Source: Aeromonas lusitana
GTDB taxonomy: Bacteria > Pseudomonadota > Gammaproteobacteria > Enterobacterales > Aeromonadaceae
Length of the DNA: 64,000 nucleotides
NCBI RefSeq assembly: GCF_002812985.1
Contig: NZ_PGCP01000005.1
Span: forward strand, 62,001-126,000
Direction of reading: 5' to 3'
Positions 1-9,315 of this stretch are shown in pieces. The position numbers and the translations under genes were made by a program. The notes beneath the pieces were generated by a model that was given only the letters and a program-made list of their open reading frames with translations, was not told where the DNA came from and did not search any database. Position 1 is the stretch's first letter. Every line of letters starts with the position of its first letter.

Positions 1-569
1 AAGGCGCTTTCCGCCTGTTCGCAATAGAAGTGAGAGATGGGCTCGGCCAGCTTCTTGCCCTGGAACTTCTGCAGCCGCACAGCGACGTCGATGGCCTTGT
101 CCCAGTCACGTAACTGCTGATGGATGACCAGCAGCTGGGCCAGCGCCGTCTCTTCAAAATCGCTGTCCTCGCACAGCTCATTCCAGATGGCTTCGGCCCT
201 GTCCAGCAGGCCGGCGGCGAGGAAGTCACGGGCCAGCTCCTGCAGGGCAAGCTGACGCTGCTCCCGGGTCAGCTGGCGGGCGACCAGGTTCTGGTGGATC
301 TTGATGGCGCGGTCAACCTCGCCACGCTGGCGGAACAGGTTGCCAAGAGAGAGGTGGGTTTCGATGGTTTCGCTGTCCACTTCCAGCAGCTGGATGAAGA
401 GATCCACCGCCTTGTCCGACTCGTCGGACAGCAAATAGTTGAGGCCCGCCACATACTGGCGGGAAAACTGGTTACTCTGTTGCTGGGTGTCCTGGCGAAC
501 ACTCCTGCGTCCCATGTACCAGCCATAGCCAGCGGCAATCGGTAACAGCAGGAAAAGCAGTTCAAGCAT
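1..569 (-). CDS. lapB: LapB (YciM), lipopolysaccharide assembly TPR protein, 3' end cut off
   Basis: Only the first 189 codons lie in the window; the gene runs off the left edge. The protein opens with a hydrophobic anchor (MLELLFLLLPIAAGYGWY) followed by TPR-type helices, as in LapB. In E. coli this inner-membrane protein faces the cytoplasm and links FtsH to LpxC turnover, which balances LPS synthesis against phospholipid synthesis. The start is the ATG ending at 569, nine bases after the lapA stop, so the two genes are almost certainly co-transcribed. The C-terminal rubredoxin-like metal-binding domain of the family would lie outside the window and cannot be checked. Confidence 0.93.
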   Translation of the reverse strand, partial: MLELLFLLLPIAAGYGWYMGRRSVRQDTQQQSNQFSRQYVAGLNYLLSDESDKAVDLFIQLLEVDSETIETHLSLGNLFRQRGEVDRAIKIHQNLVARQLTREQRQLALQELARDFLAAGLLDRAEAIWNELCEDSDFEETALAQLLVIHQQLRDWDKAIDVAVRLQKFQGKKLAEPISHFYCEQAESA

Positions 570-578
570 GGAGGGACG

Positions 579-863
579 TTATTCCTTGGCTGTTGACCGA
601 GCCAGCTCCAACTCGCGGGATTGACGACGCATGGTGCGATTGAGGGTGCGATTTTGCAACTTGAGACGCAGGAACAAGAGGCCGAATACCAGCCAGCCCA
701 GCAGGAAGCCACCGGCGAAGAAGAAGCCAAGCAACATGGAGAGTGAGAATTCGCCTTGGGCAATCAGATAGTTGAACTGCACCAGCTGACCATTTTGCGA
801 ACCGATGGCGAGGGTCAGTACAAACACCAGCACCAATGGAATGAGGGCCAAGATACGCTTCAT
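579..863 (-). CDS. lapA: LapA (YciS), DUF1049 inner-membrane protein
   Basis: This 94-residue protein has two hydrophobic segments (about residues 3-22 and 42-66) and a basic, Arg-rich tail, the standard shape of LapA/DUF1049. LapA works with LapB in control of LPS assembly at the inner membrane. It lies directly upstream of lapB and downstream of ihfB, the order seen in Vibrio and Aeromonas. In E. coli the lapAB pair sits elsewhere, next to pyrF. The ihfB terminator at 981-1015 suggests lapAB also has its own promoter in the AT-rich 150 bases upstream. Family assignment rests on sequence resemblance and context. Confidence 0.92.
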   Translation of the reverse strand: MKRILALIPLVLVFVLTLAIGSQNGQLVQFNYLIAQGEFSLSMLLGFFFAGGFLLGWLVFGLLFLRLKLQNRTLNRTMRRQSRELELARSTAKE

Positions 864-980
864 GAGAGCTCCCTGTCTGTAGCTAATGAGATACTGATTA
901 TCCTTAAAATCGCCGGCAGACTCTAGAGCGAATGGGAAAAGAGTGCGAGAAACCCGACAATTAGCCGCGCTAATGTCGCA

Positions 981-1015
981 AAAATAAAAAAGGCATACCC
1001 AGGTATGCCGTTTTC
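981..1015 (-). terminator. Intrinsic terminator after ihfB
   Basis: On the minus strand a GGCATACC / GGTATGCC stem is followed by a T-rich run (TTTTTTATTTTT). It lies just past the ihfB stop. Confidence 0.85.
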
Positions 1016-1019
1016 TGCA

Positions 1020-1304
1020 TTATTCGATGATGTTGACGCGTTCGCGTAACTCTTTACCAGGCTTGAAATGCGGGACATATTTCCCAGTCAGTTCAACCTT
1101 GTCCCCGGTTTTGGGGTTGCGACCCACACGGGGGGCACGATAGTGCAGTGAAAAACTTCCAAATCCGCGGATTTCAATCCGGTCGCCGTTTTGCAAGGTC
1201 GATGCCATCTGTTCAAGGATCTCCTTGATGGCGGCTTCGACATCTTTGGCCGGCATATGCATGCGGCTGGCAGCCAATTGTTCGATGAGATCTGATTTGG
1301 TCAT
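1020..1304 (-). CDS. ihfB: Integration host factor subunit beta
   Basis: This 94-residue protein matches the IHF-beta length and sequence pattern. It has an N-terminal helical dimerisation region starting [11 protein letters not shown], the GRNPKTGD segment of the DNA-binding beta arm, and a C-terminal helix. With IHF-alpha it forms the heterodimer that bends DNA at specific sites during replication, recombination and transcription. I place the start at the ATG ending at 1304 because AAGGAGAT lies at good spacing upstream. A longer reading frame adds 13 residues with no family match. It follows rpsA with a terminator between them, as in E. coli. Confidence 0.97.
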
Positions 1305-1354
1305 AAGGTTAAATCTCCTTCCCCGATCACATGCAATTTTCATTATGCCAAGAT

Positions 1355-1384
1355 AAAAAAGGGCGGCGTAACGCCGCCCTTTTC
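1355..1384 (-). terminator. Intrinsic terminator between rpsA and ihfB
   Basis: On the minus strand the stem GGGCGGCG / CGCCGCCC has a 3-base loop and is followed by TTTTTTAT. It should end most rpsA transcription and may leave partial read-through into ihfB. Confidence 0.9.
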
Positions 1385-1396
1385 TTGCATCAAGGA

Positions 1397-3067
1397 TTAC
1401 TCACCCTTGGCGGCTTTGAATGCTTCCATCATAGCATTGCTGAACACAACTTCTTCTTGTTGGTTCAGGCTATCGATAGCAACACGCTCATCAGCCTCGT
1501 CCTTAGCACGGACAGACAGGCTTACGGTGCGGTTCTTACGATCAACGCCCATGAATTTAGCTTCAACTTCGTCACCGACAGACAGAACCAGAGTCGCGTC
1601 TTCTACACGGTCACGAGCAGCATCGGAGGCACGCAGGTAGCCTTCCACGCCGTCAGCCAGTTCGATCACGGCACCCTTGGCATCAACCTCGGTAACCTTA
1701 CCCTTCACGATAGCACCTTTCTTGTTGTCAGACAGGTACTTGTTGAACGGGTCTTCTTCGATCTGCTTGACGCCCAGGGAGATGCGCTCACGCTCCGGGT
1801 CCACTTGCAGAACAACGGCTTCGATCTCGTCGCCCTTCTTGAATTCACGCACGGCTTCTTCGCCCTGGTTGTTCCAGGAGATGTCAGACAGGTGAACCAG
1901 GCCGTCGATGCCGCCATCCAGACCGATGAAGATACCGAAGTCAGTGATGGACTTGATCTTGCCGGAAACACGGTCGCCCTTGGCGTGAGTTTCGGCAAAC
2001 AGCTGCCACGGGTTGGATTTGCACTGCTTCAGACCCAGGGAGATACGACGACGCTCTTCGTCGATGTCCAGAACCATCACGTCAACCACGTCGCCAACGT
2101 TAACAACCTTGGACGGGTGGATGTTCTTGTTGGTCCAATCCATCTCGGATACGTGTACCAGGCCTTCAACGCCTTCTTCGATTTCAACGAAGCAGCCGTA
2201 GTCGGTCAGGTTGGTCACGCGGCCAGACAGACGGGTGGTCTCCGGGTAACGCTTGGCGATAGCAACCCAGGGATCTTCGCCCAGCTGCTTCAGACCCAGG
2301 GATACACGGGTACGCTCGCGGTCGAACTTCAGAACCTTGACAGCGATTTCGTCGCCAACGTTGACGATTTCGGAAGGATGCTTAACGCGCTTCCACGCCA
2401 TGTCGGTGATGTGCAGCAGGCCGTCAACACCGCCCAGATCTACGAATGCACCGTAGTCGGTCAGGTTCTTGACGATACCCTTAACTTCTTGACCTTCTTG
2501 CAGGTTGGCCAGCAGGCTTTCGCGCTCGGAGGTGTTCTCGGTTTCGATCACGGCACGGCGGGAAACAACAACGTTGTTGCGCTTCTGGTCCAGCTTGATG
2601 ACTTTGAACTCGAGTTCTTTGTTTTCCAGGTGAGCGGTGTCACGGATCGGACGCACGTCAACCAGGGAACCCGGCAGGAAGGCACGGATGCCGTTCAGCT
2701 CAACGGTGAAACCACCCTTGACCTTGCCGTTGATGATACCGATAACGGTAGCTTGCTCTTCGTAAGCCTTCTCAAGCTGCAGCCAGGCTTCGTGGCGCTT
2801 GGCTTTTTCGCGGGACAGCTTGGTTTCGCCGAAACCATCTTCGATAGAGTCCAGAGCCACGTCAACGGTGTCGCCTACATTGATTTCCAGCTCGCCCAGG
2901 GCGTTCTTGAATTCTTCAGCAGGAATGGCAGACTCGGATTTCAGACCGGCGTCAACCAGTACAAAACCGTTCTCGATAGCAACGACGGTACCCTTGACGA
3001 TGGAACCTTGACGGGTTTCAACGGCGTTCAGGGACTCTTCAAAGAGTTGAGCAAAAGATTCGATCAT
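1397..3067 (-). CDS. rpsA: 30S ribosomal protein S1
   Basis: This 556-residue protein is built of six S1/OB repeats. Several carry the [17 protein letters not shown] type core, with clear copies near residues 195, 280, 365 and 455. S1 recruits and unwinds mRNA on the small subunit. I choose the ATG ending at 3067 ([13 protein letters not shown]) to match the family start; the frame stays open 11 codons further upstream. No Shine-Dalgarno sequence is visible before this ATG. That fits E. coli rpsA, which has a weak SD and is autoregulated through a structured leader. cmk lies immediately upstream, the conserved order. Confidence 0.98.
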
Positions 3068-3160
3068 TGTTTGTGTCACAAATGAAACATCCACTCGCAA
3101 TCCGGCACAAGCGGGGTTGTTTTAAATTATCTGCGCCATCCATGGTGCAGACGACTGACA

Positions 3161-3853
3161 TCAGCTCGCGCTAACATCACCAAGTTGTTGCTCTGCATAG
3201 GCGAGTACTGTTACCAGCACTTCGTCTATGGTCATAGACGTTGAGTCTACCACAAGAGCATCTTCAGCGGGTTTCAGGGGGGCAACGGCGCGATTTCTAT
3301 CGCGATCGTCACGTTCCCGAATCTCGGTTAAAAGACGCTCAAAGTTAACATCAAAGCCCTTATCTTGCAACTGCTTATAGCGGCGCTGTGCCCGCTCCTC
3401 GGCGCTGGCGTCGAGGAAAATCTTCACTTCGGCCTCGGGGAAAACCACGGTACCCATGTCGCGGCCGTCGGCAATAAGGCCAGGCCGCTGACGGAAGGCA
3501 CGCTGGCGGCGCAGCAGGGCTTCGCGCACCCGGGGGAAGACGGCAATCTTGCTGGCGGCGTCGCTCACTTCCTGGGAGCGGATGGTGCGGGAGACATCCT
3601 CCCCTTCCAGCACCACCTTGACCTGCTCGCCCTCGACCTGGAACTGCACGTCCAGATTGGCGGCAAGTGGCACCAAGGCCGCTTCGGCGTCGAGCTCCAC
3701 GTCGTGGTGCAGGGCGGCCAGGGCCAGTACTCGATAGATGGCGCCGGAGTCGAGCAGGTGCCAGCCCAGCTTCTCGGCCAGCAGCTGGCACAGGGTGCCT
3801 TTACCGGCACCGCTTGGGCCATCGATTGTCATCACGGGGGCCATCTGAGGCAT
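3161..3853 (-). CDS. cmk: Cytidylate kinase
   Basis: This 230-residue enzyme phosphorylates CMP and dCMP with ATP. The P-loop GPSGAGKGT is at residues 12-20. Other family signatures are the LLDSGAIYR segment, the [14 protein letters not shown] segment and the ERDDRDRNR lid region. The start at the ATG ending at 3853 is supported by AGGAG ten bases upstream and by alignment to the E. coli start. An upstream in-frame extension of 27 codons has no family support. It is co-directional with rpsA. Confidence 0.97.
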   Translation of the reverse strand: MPQMAPVMTIDGPSGAGKGTLCQLLAEKLGWHLLDSGAIYRVLALAALHHDVELDAEAALVPLAANLDVQFQVEGEQVKVVLEGEDVSRTIRSQEVSDAASKIAVFPRVREALLRRQRAFRQRPGLIADGRDMGTVVFPEAEVKIFLDASAEERAQRRYKQLQDKGFDVNFERLLTEIRERDDRDRNRAVAPLKPAEDALVVDSTSMTIDEVLVTVLAYAEQQLGDVSAS

Positions 3854-3923
3854 AATTTTTCTCCTGCGCACTCTGTGTAGCTGGGTTGCACGCATCCCTG
3901 GCGGGATGGGGTAATGGGCGCCG

Positions 3924-3929
3924 ATTATA
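3924..3929 (-). promoter_or_regulatory. Probable sigma-70 -10 box for cmk
   Basis: TATAAT reads on the minus strand about 70 bases upstream of the cmk start. No good -35 is seen; the nearest candidate at 17-base spacing is CTGCAA. The perfect -10 and its position between two divergent genes support it. Confidence 0.5.
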
Positions 3930-4113
3930 CCCAAATGCGCGCCGCCTTGCAGTTATCCGACTGCACATTTGCGCAGAAGTCGTCGCGATTGCGCCTATTC
4001 TGACCATTTGGCCAAACCACTCGTCACCGCAAGATTTTGTTCTTATGGTTGTTATGGATGAGGCGCGCTAAACTGTCCGCCCTTTTTAAGCAGCTGTAGT
4101 CAGGAGCAACCCT

Positions 4114-4707
4114 ATGAGCAGCATTACTCTCGTAGCCAAATCCAAGTTGCCGACCCCCTGGGGTACCTTCACGCTGGTGGGCTTTCAGGAAACCGGCACA
4201 GGCAAGGATCACGCCGCGCTGGTGATGGGCGATATCGCGGACGGTGAACCCGTGCTGGGACGTATTCATTCCGAGTGTCTGACCGGGGATGCCCTGTTCA
4301 GCCTGCGTTGCGACTGCGGCTTCCAGCTGCAGGCGGCCATGCAGAACATCGCCAAGGCCGGCCGTGGCGTCTTGTTGTATGTGCGCCAGGAAGGGCGCGG
4401 CATCGGCCTGCTCAACAAGATCCGGGCCTATCACCTGCAGGATCAGGGTGCCGACACGGTCGAGGCCAACGTGGCGCTGGGCTTTGCCGCCGACATGCGC
4501 GATTACACCATCTGCGCCGACATGCTCAAAGCCTTGGAGGTCAAGAGCCTCAAGTTGATGACCAACAACCCGCGTAAACTCAAGGCCATGGAGAGCTTCG
4601 GCATTCCCGTGGCGGAGCGGGTTCCCCTGCAGGAGGGGCGCAATCCCCACAACGAGTTCTACCTCTCCACCAAGGCGAACAAGCTGGATCACCTGTTCAA
4701 GAAATAG
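4114..4707 (+). CDS. ribA: GTP cyclohydrolase II (riboflavin synthesis)
   Basis: This 197-residue enzyme opens the GTP ring to give the first riboflavin precursor. The zinc ligands C55, C66 and C68 are visible in [19 protein letters not shown]. The RQEGRGIGL loop that handles the GTP phosphates and ribose and the NNPRKLKAM segment are also present. The length fits stand-alone RibA, not a RibBA fusion. AGGAG upstream supports the start. The gene is monocistronic: it diverges from cmk and has its own terminator. Confidence 0.97.
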   Translation: MSSITLVAKSKLPTPWGTFTLVGFQETGTGKDHAALVMGDIADGEPVLGRIHSECLTGDALFSLRCDCGFQLQAAMQNIAKAGRGVLLYVRQEGRGIGLLNKIRAYHLQDQGADTVEANVALGFAADMRDYTICADMLKALEVKSLKLMTNNPRKLKAMESFGIPVAERVPLQEGRNPHNEFYLSTKANKLDHLFKK

Positions 4708-4731
4708 TGTTTCTGATCTGTCGACCCTGGT

Positions 4732-4764
4732 AAAACGCCTCCCATCGGGAGGCGTTTTTATTTG
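4732..4764 (+). terminator. Intrinsic terminator after ribA
   Basis: AACGCCTCCC / GGGAGGCGTT stem with an ATC loop, followed by a T run (TTTTTATTT). Confidence 0.92.
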
Positions 4765-4796
4765 TGAGAATCACATTTTACGAGACGTCACACTAC

Positions 4797-5669
4797 CTAT
4801 CTTGCCTGTGACAGCAGAAAATCTCTCAGTGCCCGGTTGGCCATGGAGAGGGGATCCCCTCGTCGCCAGGCCACGCAGAGGTCGAGGAAGATGGGCGGCT
4901 CAAAGGGCACGCCGGTCAGGGCCGTCTCGTCGTCCAGCACCATGCGCAGGAAGGTGGTCACGGCAAACCCTTGGCGCACCACGGCCTTGAGCAAGGGGAT
5001 GAGGTTGCTCTCGAAGCCGATATTGGGATCGAGCCCGAGCCCCTGGGCCAGCGCCTCCATGTGCTCGCGGTGATAAAAACCGCGCCTGAACATGGCGAGC
5101 TCCTGGCTGAAAAATTGCGGCAATGTCACTGCGCTGGCCTGGCGCAGGGGATGCTCCTCCCCCACCACCATCAGCATCTCTTCGCGCAGCAGCTGGGCAC
5201 CCTCCAGCGCCGGCGGCAGATCGCCTGTGATGAGGATGGCCAAGTCCAGACTGCCGTCCAGCATGCGGCTGAGCAGCTCCCGGCTGCCCGCCTCCTCCAC
5301 CCGGATCTTGAGACCGGGATAGCGATGCTTGAACGCCATCAGGATGGGGGGGAAGTAGTAGGAGCCCATCATGTAGGGGATGCCGATGCGCACCTCTCCC
5401 CGCTCCAGCCCCTTGAGCTCCGCCATCTCCGCCTCGGCCTGGTGCATCTGCAGCAGCAGGCGCTCGGCGTGGCGACAGAGCACCTCCCCCTCCGGGGTGA
5501 GGCGCACGTTGCGATCCTGGCGGTCGAACAGACGCAGCTCGAGTTGGCTCTCCAGCTTGGCGATGGCCATGCTGACCGCGGGCTGCGCCACGTGCAGCCC
5601 GTTGGCGGCCTTGGTGAAGGAGCCGGCGTCCCGCACCGCGAGCAAATAACTGAGCTGTTTCAGATCCAC
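4797..5669 (-). CDS. LysR-family transcriptional regulator
   Basis: This 290-residue protein has an N-terminal winged HTH (about residues 1-60, with FTKAANGLHVAQPAVSMAI) and a LysR substrate-binding domain (about 90-288). It starts at a GTG, since no in-frame ATG exists there; GGAA lies a few bases upstream. It is divergent from an MFS exporter with two palindromes between the two starts, so the natural guess is that it controls that transporter and itself. E. coli has a comparable ynfL/ynfM arrangement. The ligand is not deducible. Confidence 0.9.
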   Translation of the reverse strand: MDLKQLSYLLAVRDAGSFTKAANGLHVAQPAVSMAIAKLESQLELRLFDRQDRNVRLTPEGEVLCRHAERLLLQMHQAEAEMAELKGLERGEVRIGIPYMMGSYYFPPILMAFKHRYPGLKIRVEEAGSRELLSRMLDGSLDLAILITGDLPPALEGAQLLREEMLMVVGEEHPLRQASAVTLPQFFSQELAMFRRGFYHREHMEALAQGLGLDPNIGFESNLIPLLKAVVRQGFAVTTFLRMVLDDETALTGVPFEPPIFLDLCVAWRRGDPLSMANRALRDFLLSQAR

Positions 5670-5680
5670 ATCAATTCCAT

Positions 5681-5715
5681 TTATCAGACTGATAACATAA
5701 ATATATTATATTTAT
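5681..5715. promoter_or_regulatory. Two adjacent palindromes, candidate LysR operator
   Basis: TTATCAG-A-CTGATAA at 5681-5695 is a perfect 15-base palindrome containing a T-N11-A LysR-type motif. ATAAATATA-T-TATATTTAT at 5697-5715 is a second perfect palindrome one base later. Both lie between the divergent LysR and MFS starts, so they probably bind the regulator and overlap promoter elements. Confidence 0.55.
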
Positions 5716-5785
5716 ATCAAGCGGCGCACTAGTCTGCGGTTATCTCCCAGATATCGCTGCAAAAAAGCAGTCAGGACAACCGCAT

Positions 5786-7000
5786 ATGATCGAAGTTGGC
5801 AGCCGCGAGTGGATGCGCGCCACCCTGGCCCTGAGCCTGGGCTCCTTCCTGGTGTTTCTCAACCTCTACCAGACTCACCCCCTGCTGCCCCTGCTGGCGC
5901 AGGTCTTCTCCGTCAGCTCCTTGTCGGCGGGCTGGACCCTGGCGGGTTGCACCGCCGGGCTCGCCGCCTCCCTGCTGATCTGCGCCCGGCTGGCGGATCG
6001 CTTCGGCCGCCGCCGGATCATGCTATGGAGCCTGACCGGCGCCATCCTGCTCTCCCTGTGCATCCCGCTCATCAGCCAGTTCGATCAACTGGTGATGCTG
6101 CGCATCCTGCAGGGCGTCTTGCTGGCAGGCCTGCCCGCCACCGCCATCGCCTACATGGGCGAGGAGTTCAGCAAGCGCGCCCTGCTCTCCGCGGTCGGAG
6201 TCTACATCGCCGCCAACTCCCTCGGTGGCATCGCCGGTCGGGTGGTCGGTGGCCTCTTGGCGGGCTGGTTCGGGGATTGGCAACACACGTTTATTGGCAT
6301 CGGCCTCATCAGCCTGGCCCTGCTGCCGCTGGTCATCTGGCTGCTGCCGGCCCAGACCCGCTTCGTGGCCGTGGTGGCCGAACCCGGCCAGCTGCGCCGC
6401 GCCATCGCGAGCCACCTCAGCAATCCGCTGCTGGTGGGTGCCTACCTCATCGGCGGCCTCAACTTCATGGTGTTTCTGAATCAGTACAGCTACCTCACCT
6501 TCCTGCTGGCCGAGCCCCCCTTCTCCCTGCCGACCCAGTGGCTCGGCATGCTGTTTCTGACCTACCTCACCGGCACCGTTGCCTCTTCTTTAAGCGGGCG
6601 CTGCGCCAATCGCTGGGGGGCCCAGCGGCTGCTGCTCGCCGGCATCCTGCTGATGGCCATGGGCAGCCTGGCGCTATTGCAAGGCTCCATCACCGCCATC
6701 CTCATCGGTCTGCTTATCTCGAGCTTTGGTTTCTTCCTCGCCCACGCCTGTGCCAGCGCCTGGGTGGGCCAGCACGTGGAGCACAACCGGGCTTTGGCCT
6801 CGTCGCTCTACCTGGTGGGTTACTATCTGGGGGCCAGTCTGGGGGGTCTGTATCTGCACCCCTTCTGGGAGCGCGGAGGGCTTGGGGGTCTGGTGCTCGG
6901 CATCGAGCTGGTACTCTGCGCCACCGCAGCGCTCAGTCTCTGGCTCGGACAGCTGAAGGGACGCTCTGCGCGTCCCCTCTCCTGTCACTCGTCGTCCTGA
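5786..7000 (+). CDS. MFS transporter (YnfM-like)
   Basis: This 404-residue protein has about 12 hydrophobic segments. The loop motif RLADRFGRRRIMLWS after TM2 is the classic major facilitator signature. The overall pattern resembles the YnfM/arabinose-efflux-like group, so drug or metabolite export through proton exchange is likely. An AGGA precedes the ATG at 5786. It diverges from the LysR gene next door. The substrate cannot be read from the sequence. Confidence 0.9.
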   Translation: MIEVGSREWMRATLALSLGSFLVFLNLYQTHPLLPLLAQVFSVSSLSAGWTLAGCTAGLAASLLICARLADRFGRRRIMLWSLTGAILLSLCIPLISQFDQLVMLRILQGVLLAGLPATAIAYMGEEFSKRALLSAVGVYIAANSLGGIAGRVVGGLLAGWFGDWQHTFIGIGLISLALLPLVIWLLPAQTRFVAVVAEPGQLRRAIASHLSNPLLVGAYLIGGLNFMVFLNQYSYLTFLLAEPPFSLPTQWLGMLFLTYLTGTVASSLSGRCANRWGAQRLLLAGILLMAMGSLALLQGSITAILIGLLISSFGFFLAHACASAWVGQHVEHNRALASSLYLVGYYLGASLGGLYLHPFWERGGLGGLVLGIELVLCATAALSLWLGQLKGRSARPLSCHSSS

Positions 7001-7049
7001 TCGCGCGGGCCGCACCGATAGGCGGGCTCAGCTCAACCGCAGCTCAAAC

Positions 7050-7604
7050 TCATACGCCAGCGTAATAATCCACCGGCACCGGCACCACGGCGCCGGTGAG
7101 CAGCTCCTCATCGATCACCTCGCTCAAGTCACGTAAGTGGAATTTCACCTGACCCGAGGCCAGCATCAGTCCCACGTCCGGATTGCGGCCATCCTCTATG
7201 TTGCCGGTCTTGAACGGCAGATCGGAATGTGCAGCTACCAGAGCATGCAGGGAGGGCACCACCAGCTCGATGTGCTCAAGCCCAGCCTGATGGCTGCGAC
7301 CCGGTTTGGGGGCAGCCAGCTCGATGCAGGGCACGCTCACCGCTTGCGCGCAGACCGGCTGATGCAAACGGTAGGTGGCGATGGGACGCCCCCCTATCAT
7401 GCCTTCCACCAGCAAGACACCGTGGCGCGCCAGCACCTCCTTCAATTCGAGGTACTCAGGCAAGGTGGCGGCGCGATAGCAGAGGTGATCCACCCGGGGC
7501 GAGTCACACTCTCCCAGCGAGGCGCGCAATTCGGTCAACAGTTGGCAAACAAATGGGGCCATGGGCCCCAGAGCGGTATCCAGTGGATGAGACATGATCA
7601 CCAT
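7050..7604 (-). CDS. YecM-like VOC-superfamily protein
   Basis: This is a soluble protein of about 181-184 residues resembling E. coli YecM, a glyoxalase/VOC-fold protein of unknown function. Conserved-looking features are DSPRVDHLCYRA near residue 35 and HQAGLEHIELVVPS near residue 105, which place histidines and acids where VOC proteins bind metal. Two starts are possible, the ATG ending at 7604 and the ATG ending at 7595. The first overlaps the stop of the upstream gene by 7 bases. The overlap implies co-transcription with the membrane protein upstream. Confidence 0.75.
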   Translation of the reverse strand: MVIMSHPLDTALGPMAPFVCQLLTELRASLGECDSPRVDHLCYRAATLPEYLELKEVLARHGVLLVEGMIGGRPIATYRLHQPVCAQAVSVPCIELAAPKPGRSHQAGLEHIELVVPSLHALVAAHSDLPFKTGNIEDGRNPDVGLMLASGQVKFHLRDLSEVIDEELLTGAVVPVPVDYYAGV

Positions 7605-8362
7605 TTCTTCTTGGGTTGGAACAGGACGTCCAGCTCGTCCGCCTCTTTGTCCTTGATGTTCTGCAGCTCTTTTTCGCTGTGCTGCTGCAGGTGTTCTTCC
7701 AGCTGACGCATACCCTGGCGCATGTCTTCTTCCCGCGCCAGCAGGTAAGGATCCTTGTCGGTGACATTGGCCAGCGCTCCCAGCCCCTTGGTATAGAGCT
7801 GGCGACAGGTGCCAAACTGCCCCTGGATCTGGGCATCCATGGCCCGCTTGACCAGGTTGGCGATGTTGATCTTGAGCTGCATCAGCTCGAGACGGCGATC
7901 CTCCTGGGCAAAGCCGTGGGGATCTATCTTGCCCTTGTTGTGCTCGACCCGCAGCACGGCGCGCATCTTCTTGGCCAGTTGCAGCATCTGGATCGCCTGA
8001 CGATCGGATTCCGGGGTCTTAAAGTGGCCCTCATCCTGGCTGCTGTAGTTCTCCTGCACATTCTTGATCTGGGTCTGGACATCTATGATGCGCTGCTTGA
8101 TCTGATTGCTGGGCATCACTTGTGCTATGGCACGGTAGGCATCCAGGATCCTGTGCTGCAACAGCAGCACCATATTCTTTGAAAAAGGCACCAGGTTGAC
8201 GTTCAGCAGCACCTCTTCGGTCTCGTCCGCCACGGCCTTGTGGCGGGCGATGGCCTGGCGCTTGTCGGCGGCCGCCTTCTGTTTGTATTGCTGCACCACG
8301 TTATAGGCGATGACCAGAAACAGGAGTGCGCCGATTGACAGCAATATCAAGGTTAAAATCAT
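7598..8362 (-). CDS. Membrane-anchored coiled-coil protein of unknown function
   Basis: This 254-residue protein has one N-terminal membrane segment (MILTLILLSIGALLFLVIAY) followed by a long, charged, mostly helical cytoplasmic region. Coiled-coil-like stretches are near residues 24-50 and 220-245. I recognise no catalytic motif. The start ending at 8362 puts the membrane segment first and has GGAG 12 bases upstream; a TTG eight codons earlier is also possible. It overlaps the YecM-like gene by a few bases, so the two probably form an operon. Confidence 0.75.
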   Translation of the reverse strand: MILTLILLSIGALLFLVIAYNVVQQYKQKAAADKRQAIARHKAVADETEEVLLNVNLVPFSKNMVLLLQHRILDAYRAIAQVMPSNQIKQRIIDVQTQIKNVQENYSSQDEGHFKTPESDRQAIQMLQLAKKMRAVLRVEHNKGKIDPHGFAQEDRRLELMQLKINIANLVKRAMDAQIQGQFGTCRQLYTKGLGALANVTDKDPYLLAREEDMRQGMRQLEEHLQQHSEKELQNIKDKEADELDVLFQPKKKW

Positions 8363-8522
8363 AGGGTGTCCAAACTCCTGTCCCAATCCAATTGCGTGAT
8401 CCTACAACAGCTTACCCGCATAAGGTAGCGCGCAGTGTGACCTGGCCCCACAACAACGCAAGCGCATCTCGCCACCCCGCGTGCCCATCACGCCGCCATA
8501 GGGGTATCGCCCCCGTCCCCCA

Positions 8523-9248
8523 TTACTTGAGGCAAAAACCCTTGGCATGCAGGAAGCCCAGCATGAAGGGGCGCGCCTCCTTGCCGAGGATGGCCTTGAT
8601 CTGGCCGCTCCAGGTCTGTTGCTTGTTGTTGCCGCTGCGGGCCAGGTAGTAGTCGTGGATCTGGTTGTCATATTGGGCCAGCAGCTCGCGATCGAGCGTC
8701 TCTGGGTAGCGGTTCTCATGGACCACCAGGCCCCGCGGCAGCCGCGGTTTCTGCTCGGGCTGCTGGGCGGGATGACCCAGACAGAGGCCAAACAGGGGGA
8801 TCACCAGATGGGGCAGCCCGACCGCCTCGCTCACCGCCGCCACGTTGTTGCGAATGCCGCCGATGTAGACGCCGCCGAGCCCCAGGGACTGAGCCGCCAG
8901 CAGGGCATTCTGGGCCATCAGGGCGCCGTCGATGGCACCGATCAAGAGCTGCTCCGCGTAGCCGGTCTGGGCATCGGGCACTATCTGGCTGTGGCGCTGG
9001 TAATCGGCGCAAAACAGCAAAAACTCCGCAGCCTCGGCCACATAGGCCTGGTGACCGGCGAGCTCGGCCAGGGTGGTGCGCAGCCCCTTGTCGGTGACCC
9101 GGATGATGCTGTTGGCCTGCAGGAAGCTGGAGCTGGAAGCCGACTGGGCGGCGCTCAGGATCTGATCGAGCTGCTCGGCCGTGATGGGATCTGAGGTGAA
9201 TTGACGAATTGAGCGATGGGAAAGGATGAGATCGATTGTCGGGTTCAT
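8523..9248 (-). CDS. nfsA: NfsA-like NADPH nitroreductase / flavin reductase
   Basis: This 241-residue FMN-dependent oxidoreductase is close to E. coli NfsA in length and pattern. The N-terminal HRSIRQFTSDPI motif binds FMN phosphate. SLGLGGVYIGGIRNN and the GLCLGHPAQQPEQKPRLP stretch are typical NfsA signatures. It reduces nitroaromatics and quinones by two electrons using NADPH. A GGAGG five bases before the ATG supports the start. No SoxRS site was identified. The gene lies after the AbgT gene but is separated from it by a terminator. Confidence 0.9.
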   Translation of the reverse strand: MNPTIDLILSHRSIRQFTSDPITAEQLDQILSAAQSASSSSFLQANSIIRVTDKGLRTTLAELAGHQAYVAEAAEFLLFCADYQRHSQIVPDAQTGYAEQLLIGAIDGALMAQNALLAAQSLGLGGVYIGGIRNNVAAVSEAVGLPHLVIPLFGLCLGHPAQQPEQKPRLPRGLVVHENRYPETLDRELLAQYDNQIHDYYLARSGNNKQQTWSGQIKAILGKEARPFMLGFLHAKGFCLK

Positions 9249-9278
9249 GATGCCTCCGGGATGAAGGCCTCACTTTAC

Positions 9279-9312
9279 CCAAAAAAAGCGAGGGGCCCAA
9301 GGCCCCTCGTTC
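9279..9312 (-). terminator. Intrinsic terminator after the abgT-like gene
   Basis: On the minus strand CGAGGGGCC / GGGCCCCTCG forms a stem followed by a run of seven T. Confidence 0.9.
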
Positions 9313-9315
9313 CCC

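Noticed and set aside
1331-3085. Long open frame on the plus strand opposite rpsA (584 codons)
   Set aside because: It mirrors the rpsA codon pattern, has no family signature, and the opposite strand encodes a clear S1 protein.
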